Shown: positions 1 through 6,684 of the stretch, one piece after another
Layout: the number at the start of each line of letters is the position of its first letter
Position numbering within the stretch: the first letter of the stretch is position 1
NCBI GenBank assembly: GCA_002712305.1
Contig: PATE01000011.1
Location: forward strand, 43,358 to 54,001
From: Gemmatimonadota bacterium
GTDB lineage: Bacteria; Latescibacterota; UBA2968; UBA8231
Direction of reading: 5' to 3'
DNA: 10,644 nt
Translations under genes and position numbers: made by a program
Notes under the pieces: generated by a model
Told to the model about the DNA's origin: nothing
Seen by the model: only the letters and a program-made list of their open reading frames with translations
Databases searched by the model: none

Positions 1-255
1 CCCGGATTCGAGGAGTCCTATGACTGTGCCGCCCTGTATCAAGCGCTGCACAAAAGTCTCGATCCGCTCGACGATCGAGAGCAGCTGATTCTGCGGTCCT
101 ACTTCGGACTCGAGGGGCTGGATCCGATGACGTTGGAGCAGATCGGCGAGATTCTCGGACTGACGCGCGAACGAGTTCGTCAGCTGCGTGATCGTGCGCT
201 GGAGAGGGTGCGCCACGAACACGGTGATCTGCTGCTCGAGTTGTCCATCAACTAA
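1..255 (+). CDS. Sigma-70 family RNA polymerase sigma factor, C-terminal fragment (RpoD/RpoS type)
   Basis: The 5' part lies outside the window; 84 codons remain, ending in TAA at 253-255. The fragment is region 4 of a group 1/2 sigma-70 factor, the part that reads the -35 element. It carries the typical 'LDPLDDREQLILRSYFGL' stretch leading into a helix-turn-helix, with 'MTLEQIGEILGLTRERVRQL' as turn and recognition helix. The TRERVRQ signature is characteristic of RpoD/RpoS-like factors and rare in ECF factors. The tail after the HTH ('RHEHGDLLLELSIN') is short and ends in a hydrophobic stretch, unlike the common RpoD ending. Regions 1-3 cannot be seen, so housekeeping RpoD and an alternative RpoS-like factor cannot be told apart. 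A gap of about 150 bases separates it from the next gene. Confidence 0.9.
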   Translation, partial: PGFEESYDCAALYQALHKSLDPLDDREQLILRSYFGLEGLDPMTLEQIGEILGLTRERVRQLRDRALERVRHEHGDLLLELSIN

Positions 256-407
256 CAGCACACGGGTCACAGAGGGCTACGGAGCACGGCCTTGGCCGGC
301 GCTCGAGCACTTCCCCAGACGGAACCGATCCTTACATTAGATCGTCTTGATGTGGTCGCCTCACAACGCGGCTTCTGCTTTTCTCCATCACGTCAGCGAT
401 CGAATCT

Positions 408-1235
408 GTGCAGTATAACCTGGCCGATCTCCATACCCATTCGACCTGCTCGGACGGGCTGCGTTCTCCAACGCAGGCAGTCGAAGAAGCCGTCGCCGCC
501 GGTGTCCGTGTACTGAGTCTGACCGACCACGACACGGTGGATGGCATCGACGAAGCCATGGCTGCGGGCAAAGAACAGGGCATCGACGTTGTGCCGGGGA
601 CCGAGTTGAGTGCTCACGTCAACGACCGCGAACTGCACCTGCTCGCTTACTTCGTCGACCATCGTTCGCAGCGACTCGCCGTCCATCTGAGCAAACTTCG
701 CGAGCGACGCCACGAGCGAGGTGCAGCGATCGTGGAACGGCTCAACCAGCTCGGCGTCCAGATCTCACTCGATGATGTCCTGTCACGGACCGATGGTGGA
801 CCGCTGGGGCGCCCTCACATTGCCGCGGCCATTGTGGCCTCCGGAGCTGCCATGAACAAGGAAGAGGCCTTCGTCCGCTTCATTGGCGATCGAAGACCTG
901 CCGACGTGCCGAAACCCCGGTCTCCAGCTGCAGAAGTGATTGGCTTGGTCCACGAATTGGGTGGTGTTGCCGTGCTCGCCCATCCGGGAATGGTCGTGTC
1001 GGAACCGGTGATACAACAACTGGTCGAGGTCGGCCTTGATGGGGTGGAGGTCTACCATCCGGCTCATCAGCCACCTCAGATCGAGCACTATCTTGATGTG
1101 GCTGAGCGCTTCGGATTGCTCACATCCGGAGGCTCCGACAGTCATGGCGACCAGAGCGGCGTCGCCATCGGCGACTATGGCATCGGTGTAGAAGCCGTCG
1201 ACGCCCTCAGCATGCGAGCCGCCACATATGCGTGA
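408..1235 (+). CDS. PHP domain metal-dependent phosphoesterase (YciV/TrpH-like)
   Basis: This 275-residue protein has a complete PHP (polymerase and histidinol phosphatase) fold. Visible metal-site motifs are DLHTHSTCSDG at residues 7-17, TDHD at 39-42, GTE at 64-66, GRPH at 134-137, LAHPG at 190-194 and GSDSHG at 242-247. This order and length match the YciV/TrpH group. Its characterised members hydrolyse 3',5'-nucleotide bisphosphates or degrade RNA 5' to 3' (RNase AM), so a soluble cytoplasmic nuclease or nucleotide phosphatase is the best guess. The GTG at 408 is chosen because it puts the HTH motif about nine residues from the N-terminus, as in the family. Upstream, the frame is open only back to a TGA at 348 and has no ATG. 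No clear Shine-Dalgarno is visible. The end overlaps the next gene by 8 bases. The exact substrate is not determinable. Confidence 0.9.
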   Translation: MQYNLADLHTHSTCSDGLRSPTQAVEEAVAAGVRVLSLTDHDTVDGIDEAMAAGKEQGIDVVPGTELSAHVNDRELHLLAYFVDHRSQRLAVHLSKLRERRHERGAAIVERLNQLGVQISLDDVLSRTDGGPLGRPHIAAAIVASGAAMNKEEAFVRFIGDRRPADVPKPRSPAAEVIGLVHELGGVAVLAHPGMVVSEPVIQQLVEVGLDGVEVYHPAHQPPQIEHYLDVAERFGLLTSGGSDSHGDQSGVAIGDYGIGVEAVDALSMRAATYA

Positions 1236-2952
1236 ATTGCCGGACGGTGGTGACCGCTGGGTGCGTCCCCCTCTGGTTCTGATCCTCGCTCTTCAGGTCA
1301 TCTCACTTCTGGCGGTGACCTCGGCGCCCACCTCGGCGCTGTTGCCCCGGTCCTTCCATCCTTCCCAGGATCCGCCCCTGAGTGGCCTGGTAGGCACGAG
1401 CATGAGTGATGTCGTGTGGAGCGGACACTATCTGTGGGTTGCCACCGAGCGCGGTCTGGCGCGGTGGAATCCTGACGATGGAACCGGACTGTCGGCCCAG
1501 AACTGGCGTACCTACACCCAGGAAAATGGTTTGGGACGCGGTGCGGTCAGTGCGCTGGACGCGGTGGGCGACACGGTGTGGGCAGCGACGATCTTCGACA
1601 CCCTCGTCGCGGGCGTCACTCCCCCACCCCAGGTGGGCGGCGGCCTGAGTTGGTCTATCGATGCGGGCGAGACGTGGCAGCACATCCCCAACGACGCCAT
1701 TTTTGACACACTGACACCGGGCTTCGAAGACGGACCACGGACACCGGTGCAGAACGGCTGCTTTGGGCTGTCCATCGTGGGCGATACGGTTTGGGCGGCC
1801 TTCTTCTCAGGCTCCACCGTCCGCACAACGGACTTTGGCCGCAGTTGGGAGCGTGTGTTGCCCGGTGGCGGCGACCAGATCGTGTTCCTGGCCACCGACA
1901 AAGAAGAAGAGGTGGGGCTTCTCCGCTTCGAAGCCGACAGTCTGGCGAGTTCCGGTGGTGATGCGATGCGGATCGATTCCTTGCGAACCGCCGCCGACAG
2001 CGTCGCCACCCTTCATCTGCTGCACCGCACATTCTCGGTTACGGCCTTCGGTGACACGGTTTGGATCGGCACCTCGAATGGGCTGACGTCGAGCACCGAC
2101 TTCGGTCAAACCTGGGTGAATCATCGCGTGCGCCTCAACGAATTCGGTGAACCCTTACCAGAGAACCCGTCAGGCAATTGGGCGGTGGCTGTCGAACGAC
2201 AGATCACGCAGGATGGGCGTTCGGTCATCTGGGCGGGAACGTCGACCACCATCGGACCCGGACAGAGGAATGGGATCAGTGTCAGCGAAGATGGCGGCGC
2301 GACATGGGCCTCGACGGCGCCCACCTTCGCCTGGGATTTCGCGTTTGGCCCGCAGGATACGGTCTGGGCGGGCACCAATGACGGACTGCTGGTCAGCCTC
2401 GACGCCGGAGATTCGTGGGGGGAGGTGCTGGTGGAAGATCCCTTCACTCGTGAACAGCTTCGCCCGCCTTTCATCGGCGTAACCCATGTGCCCCTGAGCG
2501 ACGGGCAGAATTCCATCTGGTCAGGAGCCGACAATGGGTTGGGTCGATCCATCGATGGTGGTGTCACGTGGACGATCCTCAGCTTCCCCGTCAAAACACC
2601 AAGTCTTGATGTGGGCGAGGTCATTGGCGAAGGAGGTGTTGTCGATGCCGAACGGGTACGCACCTATGCTGCGCCGAATCCTTTTGCACCCGACCAGGGA
2701 GATCGAGATCGATGCCGCATCGTCTACAGTTTGAGCGAACCCAGTCAGGTGACGATCGAAATCTTCGACTTCGCATCACGACAGGTGCGATCTCTTCTCG
2801 AGGGCGCCGATCGCGATGGGGAACGCAATCACGGTGAGAACTGGGATGGTCTCGATGACGAGGGAAACCCTGTTGCCAACGGTGTCTATTTCTATCGAAT
2901 CGCCACCGCCGCCGGCGATGAAGCACACGGCAAGATTGTGGTCCTAGACTGA
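1228..2952 (+). CDS. Exported beta-propeller protein with BNR/Asp-box-like repeats and C-terminal FlgD-like Ig domain
   Basis: This 574-residue protein starts with basic and hydrophobic segments (about residues 11-38) that look like a signal peptide. The body has about seven degenerate repeats of the form 'D-TVW-GT-NGL--S-D-G-TW', at roughly residues 60-84, 105-158, 180-208, 270-300, 320-358, 368-396 and 412-450. Examples are GDTVWIGTSNGL, STDFGQTW and SEDGGATW. This fits a sialidase/sortilin-type propeller with Asp-box loops. Residues about 480-574 form a FlgD-like Ig domain, from AAPNPFAP through WDGLDDEGNPVANGVYFYRI to KIVVLD. In FCB-group bacteria this domain often ends exported or surface proteins. 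No catalytic residues are recognised; a ligand-binding or surface role is inference. The ATG at 1228 lies inside the end of the PHP gene, and the TGA overlaps the ATG of the next gene. Confidence 0.82.
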   Translation: MRELPDGGDRWVRPPLVLILALQVISLLAVTSAPTSALLPRSFHPSQDPPLSGLVGTSMSDVVWSGHYLWVATERGLARWNPDDGTGLSAQNWRTYTQENGLGRGAVSALDAVGDTVWAATIFDTLVAGVTPPPQVGGGLSWSIDAGETWQHIPNDAIFDTLTPGFEDGPRTPVQNGCFGLSIVGDTVWAAFFSGSTVRTTDFGRSWERVLPGGGDQIVFLATDKEEEVGLLRFEADSLASSGGDAMRIDSLRTAADSVATLHLLHRTFSVTAFGDTVWIGTSNGLTSSTDFGQTWVNHRVRLNEFGEPLPENPSGNWAVAVERQITQDGRSVIWAGTSTTIGPGQRNGISVSEDGGATWASTAPTFAWDFAFGPQDTVWAGTNDGLLVSLDAGDSWGEVLVEDPFTREQLRPPFIGVTHVPLSDGQNSIWSGADNGLGRSIDGGVTWTILSFPVKTPSLDVGEVIGEGGVVDAERVRTYAAPNPFAPDQGDRDRCRIVYSLSEPSQVTIEIFDFASRQVRSLLEGADRDGERNHGENWDGLDDEGNPVANGVYFYRIATAAGDEAHGKIVVLD

Positions 2953-3944
2953 TGTCATGCCTGATACAACCTCCGCTGCGAAACCACACGGCACGACATC
3001 GACCCTCGCTCCTGCTGAGTGTGCTCGCCGTCGTCCTCAGTTCTGCCGCCACGGCACAGACCGGTGCGGCCTTCCTCGATCTGGGGATCGGCGGTCGCGC
3101 TATGGGCATGGGTGGAGCCCTGAGCACCCACGCTTCAGGTGCTGAGGCCATTCACTACAACCCCGCAGGTCTGGCCGGTGAACAGGGCCGAACGGTGCAG
3201 GTCGGTTCCCAGTCCCTGTCACTGGATCGCACGCATGCGACGCTTGCGGGCGCCATGAATCTCCGTGGGGGGCTGGCCTTTGGGCTGGCTTGGACCCATG
3301 CCAGCGCCGGACCCATTGACGCACGAACCGGTTCGGGAGATCTGGTCGCGGGGGGCATCGACGACACCGAACAGGCCATCGGATTCGCTTTGGGATCTCG
3401 TGTGAACGAGAAAGTACTACTCGGTGCGAGTCTGAAGGTGCTGAGTCACACCATCGATGTACCTGGCTCAGGCGAGTCGAGTGCGTCGGGTAGAGCCGTC
3501 GACATTGGTGCCATCATCGTCGAGGCGATACCCCAGTGGCGTGTCGCGGTGGGTGCTCGCAATCTGCTGGGGAAACTGGCCTGGGATGTTCGTCGTGCTG
3601 CCGCCCAGTCGAGCGCCTCGGAAGATGATCTGCCGATGACACCCTACGTGGGCGTCGGCGGTACGTGGCGACGCGTACGAATTGGGGCTGAGGCTCAACT
3701 CTATGATGTGAGCGGTGTCTCCCAGGCTCGTCTTCACGCGGGAGCTGAAGCCGACCTGTCTCCCATGCTGTCGGTACGTGGCGGCCTGCACCGGGTGGGT
3801 GACGCAGACGGACTCGGGCTGCTTGCCATGGGCATTTCGATTCGCCCGATGCACAGCAACCGTCTGGCCTTTCACTATGCGTGGGTCGCCGACGATCTGA
3901 GTGCCGGTGGCCGCAGTGTGCTCAGTATTGGGGGCGTGTTTTGA
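2952..3944 (+). CDS. PorV/PorQ family outer-membrane beta-barrel protein (first copy)
   Basis: This 330-residue protein has an N-terminal signal peptide: a basic region, a hydrophobic stretch at residues 19-33, and a probable cut after ATAQ at 36. The mature N-terminus carries the family hallmark 'GAAFLDLGIGGRAMGMGGA', followed by HYNPAGL. Alternating amphipathic strands fill the rest, and the last residue is Phe (IGGVF), the usual BAM-recognised ending of outer-membrane barrels. PorV in Bacteroidota shuttles type IX secretion substrates to the sortase, but the wider family in other phyla is mostly uncharacterised. The start ATG shares one base with the TGA of the propeller gene (TGATG), and the stop shares one base with the next start, so translation is probably coupled. 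Barrel identity is solid; function in secretion is inference from the family and the neighbour. Confidence 0.85.
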   Translation: MSCLIQPPLRNHTARHRPSLLLSVLAVVLSSAATAQTGAAFLDLGIGGRAMGMGGALSTHASGAEAIHYNPAGLAGEQGRTVQVGSQSLSLDRTHATLAGAMNLRGGLAFGLAWTHASAGPIDARTGSGDLVAGGIDDTEQAIGFALGSRVNEKVLLGASLKVLSHTIDVPGSGESSASGRAVDIGAIIVEAIPQWRVAVGARNLLGKLAWDVRRAAAQSSASEDDLPMTPYVGVGGTWRRVRIGAEAQLYDVSGVSQARLHAGAEADLSPMLSVRGGLHRVGDADGLGLLAMGISIRPMHSNRLAFHYAWVADDLSAGGRSVLSIGGVF

Positions 3945-4822
3945 TGCGTTTCCTGCTTGGTTGGGTGATGGTGTGTGCGTTGATGACCGGTACGCCGACG
4001 TTGGCCACGACGGGGTTTGCCTTTTTGCGACTGGGTGAGGGCGCCCGGGATGCCGCCATGGGAGACGCAACCGTCGCCGTGACCAGTTACACCGCCGACG
4101 CTGCCAATCCTGCGGCGCTGACTCGCGGTCAGCAGGCGCTGACCTTCAGCCACACAGAGTGGATCGAGCAGATCCGGCATGAGTATGTGGGCACGCTGTG
4201 GAGTATCGGAGAGGACGTGATCGCCCTCAGCGCACGTGTCTCGCATACGGACGGTCTGGAACATCGCGTCGGTGCGTCACTCGAACCACTGGGTGAGTTC
4301 GGTGTGTATGAGTGGACGGCAGGCGCCGCCTGGTCACACGCCTTTTCGCAGGACCTGCGGCTGGGGGTGGGCCTACGATTCGTGCGCCAGTCGATCTTCG
4401 ATGAAGCGGCAAGTGGGGGTCACGCCGATGCGGGTCTGTTGTATCGGGCTGCCGGTTGGGACCTGGGGATTTCGGTTCGCAATGTAGGTACCATGAACGA
4501 ATTGAACCGCGTCTCCACCGAACTGCCTCTTCAGTTGCGCGTGGGAGGCGCTCGTCGCCACGGGAAGATCCTGTTCGCCGCGGCGGGCCATTGGTCCGAT
4601 GCGAGCACAGATCTGCACGCGGGTGTCGAGTGGGCAGCACGTGAACATCTGAACCTTCGTCTCGGCTACGACAGTGGTGGCACCCGTGGGCTCAGCTACG
4701 GCGCGGGTGTGGAGTTGGCCCCCTGGCGGGTAGACTATGCCTATCTGCCCTTTGGTGACGGATTCGGCCCGGCTCACAGATTCAGCTTGCGCTGGGCAGT
4801 CGACACGGTGCCTGCGCGGTGA
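3944..4822 (+). CDS. PorV/PorQ family outer-membrane beta-barrel protein (second copy)
   Basis: This 292-residue paralogue of the preceding gene starts at the ATG at 3944, which overlaps the upstream TGA and opens a standard signal peptide (MRFLLGWVMVCALMTGTPTL, cut near residue 22). An in-frame ATG at 3881 would add 21 residues without signal character and overlap the neighbour by 64 bases, so it is rejected. A GGGGG run about 9 bases upstream may act as a weak ribosome site. The mature start 'GFAFLRLGEGARDAAMGDA' and ANPAAL match the first copy's hallmark. The C-terminus has a barrel-like last strand (HRFSLRW), but unlike copy 1 it is followed by a seven-residue polar tail. The two are diverged, so the duplication is old. 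A role as partner barrel to copy 1 or to the propeller protein is inference. Confidence 0.83.
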   Translation: MRFLLGWVMVCALMTGTPTLATTGFAFLRLGEGARDAAMGDATVAVTSYTADAANPAALTRGQQALTFSHTEWIEQIRHEYVGTLWSIGEDVIALSARVSHTDGLEHRVGASLEPLGEFGVYEWTAGAAWSHAFSQDLRLGVGLRFVRQSIFDEAASGGHADAGLLYRAAGWDLGISVRNVGTMNELNRVSTELPLQLRVGGARRHGKILFAAAGHWSDASTDLHAGVEWAAREHLNLRLGYDSGGTRGLSYGAGVELAPWRVDYAYLPFGDGFGPAHRFSLRWAVDTVPAR

Positions 4823-5862
4823 ATCTCTGGCGCCGAGAACCGACGCCGCCTCCGATACGGCCGCCAGCGATGACGGACGGATGGGGAACACATCGACAGG
4901 GGCTTGGCTCCGGATTCACCGGCTGGGAACCGACGCCGCAGCCGGCCAAGCAGAGCCATCCGGCCATGCACGTGTTGTTGTTCGTCCTGACGTTGTTTTC
5001 CATGATGGCCGCTGGATCGATGCAGCAGGGCGTGAATCCCCTGCAAGGCCTGGATCAGCTCGTTCATCTTGTGGAAGGCTGGCCCTTCGCCTCCACGTTG
5101 TTGGCGATTCTGACCGTACATGAGTTCGGCCACTACTTCGCCGCACGTCGCTGGGGGGTGAAAGCCTCCCTCCCCTACTTCCTGCCCCTGCCCTTCGTCT
5201 CGTTCCTCGGCACCCTCGGTGCGGTAATCCGCATCCGCTCGCCGATTCCAAACAAACAAGCCCTGCTGGATATCGGCGCTGCCGGACCCCTGTCGGGCTT
5301 CGTCGTCGCTGTGACCGCCTGCATCGTGGGCCTGCCACTGTCGACGGTCGTCGAACCAGGCTATTTCGGTGTCCTGCCACGCCAGTTGGAGCCCACCACG
5401 ATTCAGCTAGGCGCGCCGTTGCTGTTCCAGGGCCTGTCTGCATGGTTGTCGCCAGAGGTGATCGCTGAGGATCAGATGGTGATTCTCCATCCCATCGCTT
5501 TCGCAGGATGGGTTGGACTCTTCATCACCGCCTTCAATCTTTTTCCGGTGGGTCAGCTCGACGGTGGACACATCGTGTACGCTCTGGCCTCTCGAGCCCA
5601 CAGCATGATCGGGCGATTCACGTTCTCAGCCTTGATGGGTCTGGGGCTCTACGGTGTATTCTCTCTGTTTTGGGAAGTTCCCGCAGGGTGGCCTGGGTGG
5701 TTGGTGCTTGCCTTGCTGCTCACTTTTTTCGGTCGCAGCCATCCACCCCTTTATCATCCAGCGACGTCTCTGAGTCCAGGCAGACGATGGATTGGATGGC
5801 TTTGCTTTCTGGTGTTCGCCCTGTGTTTCACGCCAGCCCCCTTCAGCGCCCTCGCCGGTTGA
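4819..5862 (+). CDS. Site-2 protease family (M50) intramembrane metalloprotease
   Basis: This 347-residue polytopic membrane protein cleaves, by family precedent, transmembrane substrates within the membrane. The zinc site is complete: HEFGH at residues 101-105 in a hydrophobic helix, and NLFPVGQLDGGH at 240-251, supplying the third ligand Asp248. 'LLDIGAAGPLSGF' and 'HPIAFAGWVGLF' are typical of the soluble-PDZ-free S2P subgroup found in cyanobacteria and several candidate phyla. About eight hydrophobic segments are visible, near residues 51-67, 91-108, 116-135, 147-170, 226-245, 265-285, 290-303 and 326-345. A Pro-rich, cytosolic-looking segment of about 49 residues precedes the first. The GTG at 4819 overlaps the previous stop (GTGA); ATG at 4870 or 4966 are alternative starts. 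No PDZ domain and no anti-sigma factor are seen nearby, so the substrate is unknown. Confidence 0.88.
   Translation: MNLWRREPTPPPIRPPAMTDGWGTHRQGLGSGFTGWEPTPQPAKQSHPAMHVLLFVLTLFSMMAAGSMQQGVNPLQGLDQLVHLVEGWPFASTLLAILTVHEFGHYFAARRWGVKASLPYFLPLPFVSFLGTLGAVIRIRSPIPNKQALLDIGAAGPLSGFVVAVTACIVGLPLSTVVEPGYFGVLPRQLEPTTIQLGAPLLFQGLSAWLSPEVIAEDQMVILHPIAFAGWVGLFITAFNLFPVGQLDGGHIVYALASRAHSMIGRFTFSALMGLGLYGVFSLFWEVPAGWPGWLVLALLLTFFGRSHPPLYHPATSLSPGRRWIGWLCFLVFALCFTPAPFSALAG
4837..4939 (+). repeat. Pair of 13-base direct repeats 90 bases apart
   Basis: GAACCGACGCCGC occurs at 4837-4849 and again at 4927-4939, in the same reading frame of the M50 gene and 30 codons apart. It encodes EPTPPP and EPTPQP in the Pro-rich N-terminal segment. 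The sequence between the copies is not repeated. This could be a remnant of duplication or convergent Pro-rich coding. Confidence 0.6.
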
Positions 5863-5864
5863 GC

Positions 5865-6635
5865 GTGCAATTGAACCGTAGCCGCTGTGTCCTGCTGCGG
5901 CTGGGCTGCATACTGGCCGTGGCGAGTGGCTGTGGCTTTGGCGGCGAGAGTGGCAAGAATTGTCGCTGCGTCCCAGAGACAGATGCGGCTTCTTTTCCCC
6001 ATTGTGAGGGGATCACCTTCGAAGAAGAAGTGGAAACGGCGAACCCCTTCGCCACGCGCCAACCAGAGTGTCCCAGCGGACAACTGCTGTTTCTCCGGGA
6101 ACCGACAACACCGGAGGCTGTCCTATTCAACGTAAGGGATACCTTTCAGGGATTCAGCCCGATCCAATACCTGGACCTTCTGAGTGACGACTTTCTCTTC
6201 GTTCCCGATCTGGACGGGCTGAGTCTGTATCCTGAGGTATTCCAGGCGCCGGGTGACTATGACCCGGAGGCGGATCGCGACACGCTGTGGACACGAGAGG
6301 ATGAGCGTCGTTTTGCGACCAATTTCCTCGATCGCACCGAGTTTCAGCGCATCACCTTCGACCGCTGGTACCAGGCGGGCGAGGACGATGTCATCTTCGA
6401 CGATTCCGATCCGCTCAGAGAGACGTATATTTTTAACTATGCCATCGAACTGATCCTGCCACCAGGAGAAGATGGTGTTGCGCTGCTACTGGAGGTCCGT
6501 GGCAGGGCAGAGGTTGACCTGGTCACACCCACGCTCGAGAATCCGGTGTGGACGGTGCGCAGGTGGCAGGATCTACGTGACCCGGCGTCGACGAAGAATT
6601 CGATGACTCAGATGCGGGGTGAGTTTCTGCAGTGA
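5865..6635 (+). CDS. Probable lipoprotein with NTF2/SnoaL-like domain (first paralogue)
   Basis: This is a lipoprotein of about 256 residues with no confident family match. Its signal peptide (LGCILAVASGC) has a lipobox-like ASGC with the acceptor at Cys23, followed by Gly-rich and Cys-containing sequence. From about residue 80, the pattern TTPEAVLFNVRDTF, then YLDLLSDDFLF, resembles the first helices of an NTF2/SnoaL-like cone fold; it ends with a strand-like WTVRRWQDL. The next gene shows the same signals, so the two are probably paralogues. The start is uncertain. GTG at 5865, just after the upstream TGA, is preferred; TTG at 5859 (TTGA overlap) and TTG at 5871 are also in frame. The frame stays open far upstream, but that part overlaps the M50 gene and is not coding. 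Such domains often bind ligands, but no active residues are identified. Confidence 0.72.
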   Translation: MQLNRSRCVLLRLGCILAVASGCGFGGESGKNCRCVPETDAASFPHCEGITFEEEVETANPFATRQPECPSGQLLFLREPTTPEAVLFNVRDTFQGFSPIQYLDLLSDDFLFVPDLDGLSLYPEVFQAPGDYDPEADRDTLWTREDERRFATNFLDRTEFQRITFDRWYQAGEDDVIFDDSDPLRETYIFNYAIELILPPGEDGVALLLEVRGRAEVDLVTPTLENPVWTVRRWQDLRDPASTKNSMTQMRGEFLQ

Positions 6636-6666
6636 ACGAACGTGCTACACCACCCCAAGGTGCGAT

Positions 6667-6672
6667 GATAAT
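6667..6672 (+). promoter_or_regulatory. Possible -10 promoter element upstream of the second lipoprotein gene
   Basis: GATAAT matches the sigma-70 -10 consensus at five of six positions. It lies in the 49-base gap before the ATG at 6685. The matching -35 region about 17 bases upstream is poor (GCTACA), and transcription would start only a few bases before the ATG. It is a weak candidate for an internal promoter. Confidence 0.22.
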
Positions 6673-6684
6673 CTGTAGGTATCC

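Noticed and set aside
287-298. CGGCC-TT-GGCCG inverted repeat after the sigma factor gene, as a terminator
   Set aside because: The loop of two bases is too small and no U-run follows.
311-338. Possible promoter in the gap before the PHP gene (TTCCCC with TACATT)
   Set aside because: Only three of six and four of six consensus matches; not above chance in this region.
2121-2663. 180-codon open frame on the minus strand
   Set aside because: It mirrors the propeller gene, has no recognisable domain, and is typical of GC-rich antisense shadow frames.
3881-3943. Earlier ATG for the second PorV/PorQ gene
   Set aside because: It adds 21 residues before a good signal peptide and overlaps the previous gene by 64 bases.
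5508-5862. Upstream extension of the first lipoprotein frame to an ATG at 5508
   Set aside because: It overlaps the well-supported M50 gene in another frame, and the lipoprotein signal starts only after the M50 stop.
1-5862. Sigma factor plus site-2 protease as a regulated-intramembrane-proteolysis pair
   Set aside because: The sigma factor is RpoD/RpoS-type rather than ECF, no anti-sigma is present, and about 4.5 kb of unrelated genes lie between them.
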